Shown here: piece after piece, positions 1 through 10,352 of the stretch
Layout of the letters: each line of letters opens with the position of its first letter
How positions within the stretch are numbered: the stretch's first letter is position 1
Source: Falsihalocynthiibacter arcticus
GTDB lineage: Bacteria > Pseudomonadota > Alphaproteobacteria > Rhodobacterales > Rhodobacteraceae
Assembly (NCBI RefSeq): GCF_000812665.2
Contig: NZ_CP014327.1
Coordinates: forward strand, 434,001-498,000
DNA length: 64,000 nucleotides
Reading direction: 5' to 3'
Program-made: the position numbers and the translations under genes
Notes under the pieces: model-generated
Told to the model about the DNA's origin: nothing
Database searches by the model: none
The model's input: the letters and a program-made list of their open reading frames with translations, nothing else

Positions 1-342
1 CAGAGACCTGGTTGCCAACGGTTTTCCGGGCTTCGCGGAACTGCTCTTTGAGGGTGTGTTCGACACTTGGATTGTGTCTTGGATCGCGCGACTCTGCAGA
101 GAAGGCTTATACCCACAGACCAATTTTCGGCTCTGCGTTACGCGCGGCACCCATGTGATCGAACCTCCGACACCGGCCTTGATAAAGACACACCCGTTGC
201 TGTCCACATATTGCGCGGCCGTATAACTTGCGGGTGGAATTTCAGCGGGTCCATCGGAACTCGAGAGCGTTGCTGCGTTAACAGCAACCCCAGAAAGCAG
301 GGTTGATAAGACGATGGCGACAGAATATTTTAAACGGTGCAT
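1..342 (-). CDS. Exported protein, N-terminal part, cut by the left edge
   Basis: An open frame of 114 codons runs leftward from an ATG at 342 to the window edge without a stop. Residues 1-24 look like a signal peptide: basic start MHRLK, a hydrophobic stretch, then an Ala-rich cleavage site around NAA-A. The mature part has two cysteines (CVF and VCGY) and a PPASYTAAQYVD segment followed by a Ser/Pro/Lys-rich linker. This resembles the N-terminal part of SPOR-domain envelope proteins found in Rhodobacterales, but the SPOR domain itself would lie outside the window, so the family call is an inference. It lies downstream of upp on the same strand and may be transcribed separately, since 69 bp and a perfect palindrome separate the two. 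Confidence 0.65.
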   Translation of the reverse strand, partial: MHRLKYSVAIVLSTLLSGVAVNAATLSSSDGPAEIPPASYTAAQYVDSNGCVFIKAGVGGSITWVPRVTQSRKLVCGYKPSLQSRAIQDTIQVSNTPSKSSSAKPGKPLATRSL

Positions 343-354
343 TTTGTGCCCCCA

Positions 355-368
355 CACAATATATTGTG
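355..368. promoter_or_regulatory. Perfect 14-bp palindrome upstream of the exported-protein gene
   Basis: CACAATATATTGTG is a perfect palindrome 12 bp upstream of the start codon of the leftward gene at 342, in the short gap after upp. It could be an operator or part of a promoter. No regulator is identified. Confidence 0.35.
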
Positions 369-411
369 CGAGGATGCAGCAAAAGACTAGTTTAGTAAAG
401 GAAATGTTCGC

Positions 412-1044
412 CTATTTTGTGCCAAACATCCTGTCACCCGCATCCCCTAGGCCCGGAACAATATATCCAGCGTCATTAAGGCGTTCATCCACAGATGCAG
501 TAACGATCTGCACATCAGGATGCGCCTCTTTCATCCGCGCGATCCCTTCTGGGGCTGCCAAAAGACACAAGAAACGAATGTTTTCGGCCCCTGCCCCCTT
601 GAGTAGATCAATCGCCGCAACCGATGAATTTCCCGTGGCAAGCATGGGGTCAACGGCGATAACAAGACGGTCATTTAGCTCTGTGGGAACCTTGAAGTAG
701 TATTGAACGGGCTGGAGTGTTTTCTCGTCGCGGTACAACCCAACAAAACCAACGCGCGCCGATGGGATCAATTCCAAAACACCATCAAGCAAGCCATTGC
801 CCGCACGTAAAATAGAGATCAAAGCAAGCTTTTTCCCATCCAAAACCGGGGCCTGCATTTCCTGCATAGGGGTTTCAATCGTTTGCGTGGTCATCGGCAA
901 ATCAGCGGTGACCTCATACGCTAGCAACTGGCTTATTTCCCGCAGCAACTGGCGAAATACAGCGGTCGACGTCGTTTTCTCACGCATCAACGTCAGTTTA
1001 TGTTGCACAAGGGGATGGTTCACAACGGTTAGGTGCTGGCTCAT
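412..1044 (-). CDS. upp: Uracil phosphoribosyltransferase
   Basis: This cytoplasmic enzyme makes UMP from uracil and PRPP in pyrimidine salvage. The protein has 210 residues, the usual length. The PRPP-binding loop DPMLATGNS is at residues 132-140 and the uracil-site segment [13 protein letters not shown] is near the C-terminus. The ATG at 1044 was chosen over a longer in-frame start because a strong GGAGG Shine-Dalgarno stands just upstream and the protein then begins like known UPRTs (MSQHLTVV). The gene is last of the cdd-deoA-deoB-add-upp operon. Its ribosome site overlaps the end of add (stop at 1046-1048), so the two are probably translationally coupled. Confidence 0.96.
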   Translation of the reverse strand: MSQHLTVVNHPLVQHKLTLMREKTTSTAVFRQLLREISQLLAYEVTADLPMTTQTIETPMQEMQAPVLDGKKLALISILRAGNGLLDGVLELIPSARVGFVGLYRDEKTLQPVQYYFKVPTELNDRLVIAVDPMLATGNSSVAAIDLLKGAGAENIRFLCLLAAPEGIARMKEAHPDVQIVTASVDERLNDAGYIVPGLGDAGDRMFGTK

Positions 1045-1045
1045 T

Positions 1046-2028
1046 TTAGGCCTCCAGTTTTTTGAGAATTTGGGCGCGTGTGGCGTCGTTACAAAATGCC
1101 GCTTCGGCCGCACCAATATTTAGGGCGCGGAAGGTGTCGTCGTCCCAACCGAATGTGCGGGAAAGCATTTCATATTCGTCTGTCATTGTGGTGTGAAAGA
1201 AGGGGGATCATCGGTGGAAACCGTAACCTTTACGCCAGCATCACGGAGCTTTTGGATCGGATGACTCGCCCAATCCGCATAAACACCAAGCGCTATGTTC
1301 GAGCCGGGGCAAACCTCAAGCACGATATCCTTCTCAACGATTTCTCGCACCAATGCCGCATCTTCGATTGCGCGTACACCATGGCCAATGCGCACGGCTT
1401 TGAGGTCTTGGATCGTGGCTCGTATTTCCTCGGGGCCGGACCATTCGCCAGCGTGCGACGTGATTTTCAAACCCGCCTCCCGCGCCATATCAAACGCATA
1501 TGCGAAATCAGACGGCGTGCCAAATTTCTCGTCCCCGCCCATGCCAAACCCAACGATCCAATCGCCCGCCGTTTCAACCGCGCATTTCGCGGATTTCTTG
1601 GCCGCATCAGGGCCAAAGTGGCGCACGACCGTGGGGATGCCGCGCAGAATAATTCCGGAGTCTTTTTCGGCTTTGTCGGCCGCCTCTTGCATCGCATGCA
1701 AATACTCGCGCCACGCAATAACATCGCCACCACCGCAAAAATCTGGGGCCAAAAATGTTTCGGCATAAACCACACCATGCTCGGCGCAATTTTCAAGAAC
1801 AGCGGATGTTAAACGCGCATAGTCATCGGGTGTTTTAAGGCAGGCGGTTGCCGCCTCATAGACCTTCAGAAAGTCCCAAAAATCCGTGTAGGAATAGGCG
1901 CCATTCTCGTCAAAAACACCGTCGATGGACATGTTCTTTTCTTTTGCAAGGCTGCGGATAAATGCAGGTGGCGCGGCACCCTCAAGGTGCAAATGCAATT
2001 CAACTTTTTTCAGCTTAGAAAAGCTCAT
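1046..2028 (-). CDS. add: Adenosine deaminase, interrupted by a -1 frameshift
   Basis: Adenosine deaminase hydrolyses adenosine or deoxyadenosine to the inosine forms in purine salvage. From the ATG at 2028 (Shine-Dalgarno GGAAGG) the protein shows the zinc site HLHLEG (residues 12-17), SHAGE (191-195), GHG (215-217) and STDDP (271-275). Right after STDDPP the frame runs into a stop at 1183. The missing C-terminus ([12 protein letters not shown] to ILKKLEA) continues in the next frame to a TAA at 1048-1046. One base added to the C5 run (G5 on the plus strand, 1202-1206) would join the two into 327 residues, a normal length. The cause is either a consensus error or a real frameshift. The start overlaps the deoB stop (ATGA). 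Confidence 0.9.
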
Positions 2029-3218
2029 ATTAAGTTCCTTCCGGGCCCGTCCGAGGGCACCCCAAGATGATGCGCAAGCGTGGCCGCAACATCCGTAAAT
2101 TGGCAAAGTCCGACTTCGCCCATCCCTGCTCCCCAAATCAAAACAGGGACGCGTTCGCGGGTATGATCAGTGCCGCCCCAAGTGGGGTCATTTCCATGGT
2201 CCGCGGTGAATATCACCAAATCATCGGAACGCAACCGCGCAATGAAATCTGGGATTTGAGCGTCGAACCATTCCAAAGCCCTTGCATAGCCAGAAACATC
2301 CCGACGGTGGCCATAGAGACTGTCGAACTCGACGAAATTCGCAAAGGTCAGACTTCCATCAACGGCAGTCTCTGCATGCACCAGAAGGTGCTGCATCAAG
2401 GTAAGATCGTCGCCTTTGACAACCTCATCAATCCCCCGCATCGAAAAGATATCGCCAATTTTTCCAATAGCATAAACGTGTTTTCCAGCGTTGTGAACCC
2501 AGTCACAAAGAGCGGGCGCAGGGGGCATAATCGCGAAGTCTTTGCGATTGGACGTGCGGGTAAACCCGTCTTTGACTGATCCGACAAACGGGCGCGCGAT
2601 GACGCGACCCACTTTCATTTCATGCAACATCGGGGCCAGCGTTTTGCAAAGGTCGAGTAGTTTTTGTAAACCAAAACGTTCTTCATGGGCGGCGATTTGA
2701 AACACGCTATCCGCCGAGGTATAGCAAATCGGCCAACCCGTTTCCAAATGGCGCGCGCCTTCCCGCTCGATAATTTCGGTGCCTGAGGCGTGGCAATTTC
2801 CAAGAGTGCCCCCCGTCCCCGCCGCCTTACAAACCTCAAACAAAAGGTCATCATCGAAGGAATTCTCTTTGGGGAAATAATGCCAATCCCAAGGAACAGG
2901 CAACCCTGCAAGCTCCCAATGCCCCGAGGGTGTGTCCTTGCCAATCGAAACTTCGGTCGCCGCAGCCCATTTGCCGGTTACATCTGTGGGTTTCCCCACA
3001 AACGTCACCCCAGACGCCGCTTCAACGGCATGCCAAAGGCCTAATGAGGCCAAATTTGGGAGAGAAAGCGGGCCGCTGCGCCCTTCCTCGACATTTCCCG
3101 CTGCACATTCAGCGGCGATATGGGCGAGCGTATTCGACCCCTCGTCGCCGAAATCCGCCGCGTCCGGTGCGCCGCCACAGCCGACAGAATCTAGTACAAT
3201 AAGGAATGCTCGTGCCAT
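2025..3218 (-). CDS. deoB: Phosphopentomutase
   Basis: DeoB interconverts (deoxy)ribose 1-phosphate and 5-phosphate, linking nucleoside phosphorolysis to the pentose phosphate pathway. At 397 residues it has the family length. It belongs to the alkaline-phosphatase superfamily: the first metal aspartate lies in LIVLDSVGCGG (residues 6-16), the phospho-acceptor region is GKDTPSGHWE (93-102), and the C-terminal metal site is TADHGNDPTWGGTDHTRE. The gene abuts deoA without any spacer and overlaps the start of add by four bases. Confidence 0.96.
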   Translation of the reverse strand: MARAFLIVLDSVGCGGAPDAADFGDEGSNTLAHIAAECAAGNVEEGRSGPLSLPNLASLGLWHAVEAASGVTFVGKPTDVTGKWAAATEVSIGKDTPSGHWELAGLPVPWDWHYFPKENSFDDDLLFEVCKAAGTGGTLGNCHASGTEIIEREGARHLETGWPICYTSADSVFQIAAHEERFGLQKLLDLCKTLAPMLHEMKVGRVIARPFVGSVKDGFTRTSNRKDFAIMPPAPALCDWVHNAGKHVYAIGKIGDIFSMRGIDEVVKGDDLTLMQHLLVHAETAVDGSLTFANFVEFDSLYGHRRDVSGYARALEWFDAQIPDFIARLRSDDLVIFTADHGNDPTWGGTDHTRERVPVLIWGAGMGEVGLCQFTDVAATLAHHLGVPSDGPGRNLI

Positions 3219-4523
3219 CTAGGTCACCTTTTCGAATACAAGTTCATAGGGTTTTGGCGCGTCAGCCCCCAAAGTAATAGCGCGCGCCACGGCCTCGCAA
3301 AAGGCCAGCCCTTGCGCCTCGTTCTCACAGTGGACCATCGCGAGCAACGTCCCCGCCTCAACGAAGCTCCCCAGTCTGGCAATTTGCGAAAGGCCAACGG
3401 CGGGGTTGATCTTGTCGCTGCCAACAAGCCGCCCTCCTCCCATTGCAACGACGATATTACCCAAGGCCCGACCATCAATGGCCTGCACGAACCCGTCCAC
3501 TTTCGCCTCTACCCCCAACACACATCGCGCAGCGGGCAAGCGATCGCGCCAACATTCGACGAAATCTTTGGGGCCGCCCATGCGCGCAATCATACGGCCA
3601 AAACCTTCGGCAGCATGGCCTCCGTTGATCGCCTGTCTAATTTGAAGCGCGCCAGTTATGCTATCACTCGCCTGCCCCGCGGAATGCAACAAGCTCCCGC
3701 CCAACTGCTCCGTCAACTCAATCAAGGGGGCCGCTTTAGGGTTTGTTAGCACTTCCATCACGGAAATGATCTCAAGCGCATTGCCCATACTCGTTGCTAA
3801 GGGTTGGTTCATATCGGTCACAAGCGCCGTCGTGGGCGTTCCTGCCCCGTTTGCCGTTTGCACCAAGGTTTGTGCCAAATTACGCGCTTCATTCGGCGTT
3901 TGCATGAACGCTCCTGAACCCCATTTCACATCCAAAACCAGCCCCTCAAGGCCAGCCGCCAATTTCTTGGACAAAATCGATGCCGTGATCAGATCGATAC
4001 TATCAACGGTCGAAGTCACATCACGAATGGCATAAAGGCGGCGATCCGCGGGTGCGATGTTGCTACTCGCACTGGCGATGGCAAAGCCGATATCACCAAC
4101 GATCTGCTGAAAGTCTTCTGTCGAAAGTTCTGTCGAAACGCCGGGAATAGCTTCCAATTTGTCCAACGTCCCGCCGGTATGACCAAGGCCTCGCCCCGAA
4201 ATCATCGGCACGAAGGCCCCACAAGCCGCAAGGGCGGGCGCAAGCAAAAGCGACACGCAATCGCCAACTCCGCCCGTGGAATGCTTGTCTAAAATCGGCC
4301 CCGGAAGCGCCCACTCTAGTCGCTCGCCGCTGTTGCACATTGCTTCCGTCAGCGCCACACGGCCCGCGTCCGTTAACCCGTTCAAGCAAACCGCCATGGC
4401 AAATGCGCCCGCCTGTGCATCCGAAACGGTACCGCTCGCCAAACCCTGCGCAAACCACTCAATTTCCGCCCCACTCGGAGTAGTCCCCGACCGTAAACAG
4501 GCTATGATTGAGCGCGCATCCAC
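3219..4523 (-). CDS. deoA: Thymidine phosphorylase, GTG start
   Basis: Thymidine phosphorylase splits thymidine with phosphate into thymine and deoxyribose 1-phosphate, the substrate for the neighbouring DeoB. The 434-residue protein carries the glycosyltransferase family 3 signature KHSTGGVGD at residues 80-88. The start codon is GTG at 4523, directly abutting the cdd stop, and no better start is available. The stop abuts the deoB start. This packing argues for one co-translated message. Confidence 0.95.
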   Translation of the reverse strand: MDARSIIACLRSGTTPSGAEIEWFAQGLASGTVSDAQAGAFAMAVCLNGLTDAGRVALTEAMCNSGERLEWALPGPILDKHSTGGVGDCVSLLLAPALAACGAFVPMISGRGLGHTGGTLDKLEAIPGVSTELSTEDFQQIVGDIGFAIASASSNIAPADRRLYAIRDVTSTVDSIDLITASILSKKLAAGLEGLVLDVKWGSGAFMQTPNEARNLAQTLVQTANGAGTPTTALVTDMNQPLATSMGNALEIISVMEVLTNPKAAPLIELTEQLGGSLLHSAGQASDSITGALQIRQAINGGHAAEGFGRMIARMGGPKDFVECWRDRLPAARCVLGVEAKVDGFVQAIDGRALGNIVVAMGGGRLVGSDKINPAVGLSQIARLGSFVEAGTLLAMVHCENEAQGLAFCEAVARAITLGADAPKPYELVFEKVT

Positions 4524-4916
4524 TTAGGTATTTTCCATATGCGCTTGCGTAAAGGCTCCGGGTAAAAGCTGCCCCATCGTGAGCGTCTGCGAATTTCCCT
4601 CAAGCGTCGTCATGGTGACTTTGGTTTCTGGCTGCGCAAATTCCGCCAACTTCTGGCGGCACCCACCGCATGGGCTTACGGGCAAGGGAGAATCCGCAAT
4701 CACCAAAACCTCGGTGATCTCGGTTTGGCCTGCCGCAATCATTGCCGCAATCGCGCCTGCTTCGGCGCAGGTTCCTTCAGGATAGGCGACGTTTTCGACG
4801 TTACAGCCAGAAAAAATCTCGCCAGATGCCGCTCGTAGGGCCGCTCCAACTTTGAAGTTTGAATAAGGCGCGTACGCACGAGCTTGAACATCAGTTGCTG
4901 CTTTAAGAAGGGGCAT
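4524..4916 (-). CDS. cdd: Cytidine deaminase
   Basis: This enzyme deaminates cytidine and deoxycytidine to the uridine forms. It has 130 residues, the size of the homotetrameric class. The zinc ligands are visible as Cys50 in the CAEAG motif with catalytic Glu52, and Cys83 and Cys86 in PCGGC. Start ATG at 4916 has a TGAGG Shine-Dalgarno. It is the first gene of the leftward salvage operon, so the operon promoter should lie in the 171-bp gap shared with the divergent maeB. Confidence 0.96.
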   Translation of the reverse strand: MPLLKAATDVQARAYAPYSNFKVGAALRAASGEIFSGCNVENVAYPEGTCAEAGAIAAMIAAGQTEITEVLVIADSPLPVSPCGGCRQKLAEFAQPETKVTMTTLEGNSQTLTMGQLLPGAFTQAHMENT

Positions 4917-5087
4917 TTAGAACCTCATTTTACCTATTGGTCAATATTGCCCCGCCCCCAGAAGGGATGCAAGGGAAACGGTAATTCGTAATTTATTTGC
5001 AAGTGGGGCGTATTGACCTAGTGTAAGCCGTTCAGATAGTCAGTATGACAAGTAGTTTAATGCTAAACTATATATGGGAGGCCCACC
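4917..5087. promoter_or_regulatory. Divergent promoter region between cdd and maeB
   Basis: This 171-bp gap separates two divergent genes and must hold both promoters. On the plus strand TTGACC at 5013-5018 could serve as a -35 box for maeB, with a weak -10 about 18 bp downstream. No clear box was picked for cdd. A GGGAGG Shine-Dalgarno for maeB is near 5076. Confidence 0.35.
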
Positions 5088-7373
5088 ATGAGTGACGCAA
5101 AAAATGACACAATCCGGCAAGCAGCCTTGGATTATCACGAATTTCCTAAACCCGGAAAATTGGAAATACGCGCGACGAAACCACTGGCCAATGGCCGCGA
5201 CCTTGCCCGCGCTTATAGTCCAGGTGTGGCCGAGGCGAGCCTAGAGATCAAAAAAGACCCCTCGACGGCGCGCAAGTATACTTCGCGAGGCAATTTGGTG
5301 GCCGTCGTAACCAATGGGACCGCTGTTTTGGGCTTGGGCAATATCGGCGCCCTTGCCAGTAAGCCTGTCATGGAAGGCAAGGCTGTCCTCTTTAAGAAAT
5401 TCGCGAATATCGACTGTTTCGACATCGAAATCAACGAATCTGACCCCGAGAAACTGGCGGACATTATTTGCGCCCTTGAGCCAACCTTCGGCGCGATCAA
5501 CCTTGAAGACATAAAAGCGCCCGATTGTTTCATCGTCGAGAAAATTTGTCGCGAACGCATGGGCATTCCTGTTTTTCACGACGACCAGCACGGAACAGCC
5601 ATTGTTGTCGGGGCCGCGGCAACCAATGCTTTGCGGGTCACAGGCAAGAAATTCGAAGACATCAAAGTGGTCTCCACGGGTGGCGGCGCCGCAGGGATTG
5701 CGTGTCTGAACATGCTATTAAAACTTGGCCTCAAGCGCGAAAATGTTTGGCTTTGTGATATCGCAGGTCTTGTCTACGAGGGCCGCACCGAAGAAATGAC
5801 CCCACAGAAAGCCGAGTTCGCCCAAGCCAGTGACAGTCGGACGTTGGATGACGTTATTGGCGGTGCGGATCTTTTCCTTGGCCTCTCAGGCCCCGGAGTT
5901 TTGAAGCCTGAAATGGTCGCAAAAATGACCAGCCAGCCGATTATTTTCGCACTGGCCAACCCGAACCCAGAAATTTCGCCCGAAGACGTGCGCAAAGTTG
6001 CGCCAGACGCGATTATTGCAACGGGGCGTAGCGATTATCCCAACCAAGTGAACAACGTGCTTTGCTTCCCCTTCATCTTCCGTGGTGCATTGGATGCGGG
6101 CGCAACTGTGATCAATGACGAAATGCAAATTGCCTGTATCGAAGGCATTGCCGAGCTTGCGCGCGCCACCACTAGCGCCGAGGCCGCCGCCGCCTATCAA
6201 GGCGAACAAATGACATTTGGGCGCGACTATTTGATCCCAAAACCCTTCGATCCGCGCCTCATTGGGGTCGTGGCCAGCGCCGTTGTCAAAGCCGCCGCCG
6301 CCAGCGGTGTTGCCGAACGTCCCATCGAAGATTTGGACGCCTATAAACGTGAATTGGATGGTTCCGTCTTTAGATCCGCCCTCATTATGCGCCCTGTTTT
6401 CATGGCTGCCGCCACCGCAGAGCGAAAAATCGTTTTTGCCGAGGGCGAAGACGAGCGCGTCTTGCGGGCTGCGAGCGCGATGCTAGAGGACATGACCGAC
6501 AAGCCTATCCTGATTGGTCGTCCAGACGTGATCGAAAGCCGTTGTGAACGCGCGGGCCTCAACATCAGACCTGGGCGTGACTTTGATCTCGTTAACCCCG
6601 AAAATGACTCACGTTATCGCGAATATTGGCAGACATATCATAAGCTTATGGCGCGACACGGCGTTACACCGGATATCGCCAAAGCCATTATGCACACCAA
6701 TAATACCGCCATTGGTGCCATCATGGTTCAACGCGGCGAAGCCGACAGCATGATTTGTGGAACCTTTGGCCAATACCTCTGGCACCTGAAATATGTGCAG
6801 GAAATTTTGGGAACGGGGGAAGGCGGTTTGCACCCTGTAGGCGCGCTTTCGATGATGATCCTTGAGGACGGGCCACTCTTTATTGCCGACACCCATGTCC
6901 ATCTTGAACCGACGCCCGCACAAATTGCCGAAAGCGTGATTGGCGCTGCGCGACACGTGCAACGCTTCGGTGTCGCTCCCAAAATTGCAATTTGTTCCTA
7001 CTCTCAATTTGGCAACTTAAACGGCGGCACAGGCGAACGCGCCCGCGCGGCGCTTGATATTCTCGACAGCCAAACCCGCAGTTTTGTCTATGAGGGGGAA
7101 ATGCACATTGATGCGGCCCTTGACCCCGACGTTCGAGCGCGTATTTTTCCGGATTGCCGCCTTGAAGGGGCTGCCAACGTGCTGGTCTTCACCAATGCCG
7201 ACGCAGCCAGTGGGGTACGTAACATATTGAAAATGAAGGCAAATGGACTTGAGGTCGGCCCAATCCTGATGGGCATGGGCAACAAGGCACATATCGTTAC
7301 GCCCTCAATCACGGCGCGCGGCTTGCTCAACATGAGCGCGATTTCCGGTACACCGGTGGAATATTACGAATAA
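5088..7373 (+). CDS. maeB: NADP-dependent malic enzyme fused to a phosphotransacetylase-like domain
   Basis: MaeB decarboxylates malate to pyruvate with NADP reduction, feeding pyruvate and NADPH from the TCA cycle. The 761-residue protein has the malic enzyme catalytic and NAD-binding domains over about residues 1-425. Examples are [22 protein letters not shown] and [13 protein letters not shown] phosphotransacetylase-like domain follows from about 440 to the end. In this family the C-terminal domain is thought to be regulatory, binding acetyl-CoA, and not an active transferase. A GGGAGG Shine-Dalgarno precedes the ATG. Downstream is prpE, another acyl-CoA enzyme. Confidence 0.95.
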   Translation: MSDAKNDTIRQAALDYHEFPKPGKLEIRATKPLANGRDLARAYSPGVAEASLEIKKDPSTARKYTSRGNLVAVVTNGTAVLGLGNIGALASKPVMEGKAVLFKKFANIDCFDIEINESDPEKLADIICALEPTFGAINLEDIKAPDCFIVEKICRERMGIPVFHDDQHGTAIVVGAAATNALRVTGKKFEDIKVVSTGGGAAGIACLNMLLKLGLKRENVWLCDIAGLVYEGRTEEMTPQKAEFAQASDSRTLDDVIGGADLFLGLSGPGVLKPEMVAKMTSQPIIFALANPNPEISPEDVRKVAPDAIIATGRSDYPNQVNNVLCFPFIFRGALDAGATVINDEMQIACIEGIAELARATTSAEAAAAYQGEQMTFGRDYLIPKPFDPRLIGVVASAVVKAAAASGVAERPIEDLDAYKRELDGSVFRSALIMRPVFMAAATAERKIVFAEGEDERVLRAASAMLEDMTDKPILIGRPDVIESRCERAGLNIRPGRDFDLVNPENDSRYREYWQTYHKLMARHGVTPDIAKAIMHTNNTAIGAIMVQRGEADSMICGTFGQYLWHLKYVQEILGTGEGGLHPVGALSMMILEDGPLFIADTHVHLEPTPAQIAESVIGAARHVQRFGVAPKIAICSYSQFGNLNGGTGERARAALDILDSQTRSFVYEGEMHIDAALDPDVRARIFPDCRLEGAANVLVFTNADAASGVRNILKMKANGLEVGPILMGMGNKAHIVTPSITARGLLNMSAISGTPVEYYE

Positions 7374-7378
7374 AATGT

Positions 7379-7428
7379 GGGGCGGCAATCGGGCGCAGGT
7401 CAAGACACCTGTATCCCCTTGCCGCCCC
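7379..7428. terminator. Long-loop inverted repeat between maeB and prpE
   Basis: GGGGCGGCAA (7379-7388) pairs perfectly with TTGCCGCCCC (7419-7428) across a 30-nt loop. It lies a few bases after the maeB stop. There is no T run after it, so it may be a weak or factor-assisted terminator, or a 3' end stabiliser. Confidence 0.4.
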
Positions 7429-7481
7429 GTTCCAGCGCCGCTATCAATGCCTAGAGAGCGCGATTCTGAGGAGGATCAACC

Positions 7482-9371
7482 ATGGGTTTCACCCGGGTTT
7501 ATGAAGCGTGGAAGAACGACCCCGAAACATTTTGGATGCAGGCCGCCGAAGGTATTGATTGGGTTAAAAAGCCAAGCAAAGCGCTCTTTGACGACAATGC
7601 TCCCCTGTATGAATGGTTCAAAGACGGACAAGTAAACGCGTGCTACAACGCCGTTGACCGTCATGTTGAGAATGGCCGCGCGGATCAAACCGCCATCATT
7701 TACGACAGCCCCATCACCCACACAAAACGCGAAATCACGTTCCTAGAATTACGGGATCGCGTGGCCAGCTTGGCGGGGGCTTTGCGGGCCAAAGGTGTCG
7801 AAAAAGGCGACCGCGTCCTTATCTATATGCCCATGGTTCCAGAAGCGCTCGAAGCCATGCTTGCCTGCGCGCGCCTTGGGGCGATCCACTCGGTGGTCTT
7901 TGGCGGATTTGCAGCGAATGAACTTGCCGTGCGGATTGATGACGCAAAACCAAAAGCAATCATCGCCGCCTCCTGCGGGGTCGAGCCCGGACGGGTCGTC
8001 CATTACAAACCCCTGCTTGATGGCGCGATCGACCTTGCCACACACAAGCCTGATTTTTGCGTTGTTCTTCAACGAGAACAAGAGGTTGCAAAGCTTATTG
8101 AGGGACGTGACTTTAATTGGCACGGATTTCAGCATGGCATAGCCCCCGCAGAATGCGTTCCCGTTTCGGGCGACCATCCCGCCTATATTCTCTATACATC
8201 AGGCACAACAGGCGCCCCGAAGGGCGTCGTTCGCTCCACCGGCGGGCACCTTGTTGCGTTGAATTGGACCATGAAAAACGTCTACAACGTCGACCCAGGC
8301 GAAGTCTTTTGGGCCGCCTCGGATGTTGGTTGGGTGGTTGGACACAGCTATATTTGCTATGGTCCGCTTGTGCATGGGAACACCACAATTGTGTTCGAGG
8401 GCAAGCCCATTGGCACCCCTGATGCGGGAACATTTTGGCGGGTTATTTCCGAGCACAAAGTCGCAAGTTTCTTTACCGCACCAACGGCCTTTCGCGCCGT
8501 AAAACGCGAGGACCCAACGGGGGAGTTCATCAAAAAATACGACCTCTCCTGCCTCAAAACCGTTTATTTGGCGGGCGAGCGGGCGGACCCTGACACCATC
8601 ACATGGGCGCAGGAAAAGCTGAACGTTCCGGTGATTGACCATTGGTGGCAGACCGAAACAGGCTGGGCGATCGCAGCGAACCCTATGGGAATTGAAAAGC
8701 TGCCGGTAAAACTCGGCTCTCCTTCGGTTGCGATGCCCGGCTATGACGTTCAGATTTTGGACGAAGGCGGTCACCCAATGCCGACGGGTGGATTTGGGGC
8801 AATTGCCATCAAACTTCCCCTGCCGCCGGGCACACTTCCAACGCTTTGGAATGCCGAAAAGCGGTTTATGTCCAGTTACTTAGAACACTTCCCCGGCTAT
8901 TACGAAACCGGCGACGCGGGTTATATCGATGACGACGGCTATCTCTATATTATGGCGCGCACCGACGACGTCATCAACGTTGCGGGCCACCGGCTTTCGA
9001 CGGGGGCGATGGAAGAAGTCTTGGCCAGCCATCAAGATGTTGCAGAATGTGCCGTCATTGGTGTCGCTGATGCGTTGAAGGGGCAAATGCCGCTGGGCTT
9101 GTTGTGTCTCAATTCAGGTGTGACACGTCCAAACAGTGAAATTACCGCCGAAATCGTCAAGCTGGTGCGCGAAAAAATCGGGCCTGTTGCGGCCTTCAAA
9201 ACGGCAATTGTGGTTGAAAGATTGCCAAAGACCCGTTCGGGGAAAATTCTTCGGGCGACCATGGTTAAAATCGCCGACAGCGAAGATTTCAAAATGCCCG
9301 CAACCATTGACGATCCGGTCGTGCTCGATGAAATTCGGGTCGCTTTGCAAACCGTCGGTCTGGCGCAATAG
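7482..9371 (+). CDS. prpE: Propionyl-CoA synthetase
   Basis: This ATP-dependent ligase activates propionate to propionyl-CoA through an acyl-adenylate. The protein has 629 residues, the size of PrpE. The AMP-binding loop YTSGTTGAPKG is at residues 238-248 and the catalytic lysine region TRSGKILRA is near residue 585. The N-terminus (YEAWKNDPETFW) matches the ACS/PrpE N-terminal domain. Start ATG has a GAGGAGG Shine-Dalgarno. The MeaB chaperone of methylmalonyl-CoA mutase is encoded elsewhere in the window, which fits propionate use through methylmalonyl-CoA. Confidence 0.93.
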   Translation: MGFTRVYEAWKNDPETFWMQAAEGIDWVKKPSKALFDDNAPLYEWFKDGQVNACYNAVDRHVENGRADQTAIIYDSPITHTKREITFLELRDRVASLAGALRAKGVEKGDRVLIYMPMVPEALEAMLACARLGAIHSVVFGGFAANELAVRIDDAKPKAIIAASCGVEPGRVVHYKPLLDGAIDLATHKPDFCVVLQREQEVAKLIEGRDFNWHGFQHGIAPAECVPVSGDHPAYILYTSGTTGAPKGVVRSTGGHLVALNWTMKNVYNVDPGEVFWAASDVGWVVGHSYICYGPLVHGNTTIVFEGKPIGTPDAGTFWRVISEHKVASFFTAPTAFRAVKREDPTGEFIKKYDLSCLKTVYLAGERADPDTITWAQEKLNVPVIDHWWQTETGWAIAANPMGIEKLPVKLGSPSVAMPGYDVQILDEGGHPMPTGGFGAIAIKLPLPPGTLPTLWNAEKRFMSSYLEHFPGYYETGDAGYIDDDGYLYIMARTDDVINVAGHRLSTGAMEEVLASHQDVAECAVIGVADALKGQMPLGLLCLNSGVTRPNSEITAEIVKLVREKIGPVAAFKTAIVVERLPKTRSGKILRATMVKIADSEDFKMPATIDDPVVLDEIRVALQTVGLAQ

Positions 9372-9405
9372 GATTGGGCGGCCCGAAAGGGCCGCTCGCT
9401 CCGCG

Positions 9406-10167
9406 CTAAACGAATTGCTCTCGGAGAAGACGCTCTTTTAGCCCATGCCCCTCATCAAAGAGAATGCGATGCTCAATGGTTGGATCGCTATAGATTTCAA
9501 CCGACAAGACATCCTGCTCGGAGCGACTGTCGGCGGCAACCATCACGGGGCGTTTTTCGGGTTCTAACACATCAAAGCGAACTTTGGCCGCCTTTGGAAG
9601 CAAGGCCCCACGCCAACGCCGTGGACGGAACGCGGCCATCGGTGTCAAAGCCAAAACATCAGACCCAATCGGCAAAATCGGTCCGTGCGCCGAATAGTTA
9701 TAGGCCGTTGACCCCGCCGGCGTCGACACCAAGGCCCCATCGCAAATCAGTTCCGAAAGCCGCACATGCCCGTCGACAGTAATGCGCAACTTGGCGGCCT
9801 GTGGCCCCGCGCGCAAAAGCGAAACTTCGTTGATTGCCAGCTGGTCGTGCTCCACACCTTCGGTAGAAACAGAGTGCATGCGCAGCGGATTCAATATTTC
9901 TTCCTCGACCTGTCGCAGCCGTTCCTCAAGGTTGTCATCACTGTATTTGTTCGTCAGAAAACCAACGGTGCCACAGTTCATCCCGAAAACGGGCGTGTTC
10001 AAATGTTGTGTGGAATGAAGGGTTTGCAACATCATGCCGTCCCCACCAAACACCACGATCACATCGCAGTCTTCCTCAGGGGCGTCGCCAAACTGGGCCT
10101 GAAAACGGGCAAGTGCCGCCTGTGAAATGTCGGTACCGTTTGCCTTGAAGTGTATTCTAGCGCTCAT
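9406..10167 (-). CDS. nadK: NAD kinase
   Basis: NAD kinase phosphorylates NAD to NADP. It is the only known source of NADP and is cytoplasmic. From the ATG at 10167 the protein has 253 residues. The GGDG signature is at residues 41-44, followed by the conserved [11 protein letters not shown] and [16 protein letters not shown] segments. The start was placed at MSARIHF and not at an upstream in-frame codon because a GGGAATG Shine-Dalgarno precedes it. The gene is convergent with prpE and divergent from glyA. Confidence 0.94.
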   Translation of the reverse strand: MSARIHFKANGTDISQAALARFQAQFGDAPEEDCDVIVVFGGDGMMLQTLHSTQHLNTPVFGMNCGTVGFLTNKYSDDNLEERLRQVEEEILNPLRMHSVSTEGVEHDQLAINEVSLLRAGPQAAKLRITVDGHVRLSELICDGALVSTPAGSTAYNYSAHGPILPIGSDVLALTPMAAFRPRRWRGALLPKAAKVRFDVLEPEKRPVMVAADSRSEQDVLSVEIYSDPTIEHRILFDEGHGLKERLLREQFV

Positions 10168-10352
10168 GTCATTCCCATTTTCGCCCACGTTTGCCCGTGC
10201 AGATCGGAAACACAAGACCAGATAGGAAATATTTGATCACACGAATTGATGTATATGGCGCAAAATATCATACAAATGCCGCGAAACAGGCTTTTGTGAA
10301 AGGCGCGAGACCGCTACAAGGCCTAAACATTTCACGCGCCATGGAGCCCACG

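Noticed and set aside
10191-10352. In-frame extension of glyA by 54 codons
   Set aside because: The extension has no similarity to serine hydroxymethyltransferase and overlaps the nadK start, while a good Shine-Dalgarno and the family N-terminus sit at 10353.
10168-10352. Riboswitch upstream of glyA
   Set aside because: The leader was examined for known glycine or SAM-type folds and none could be recognised by eye.
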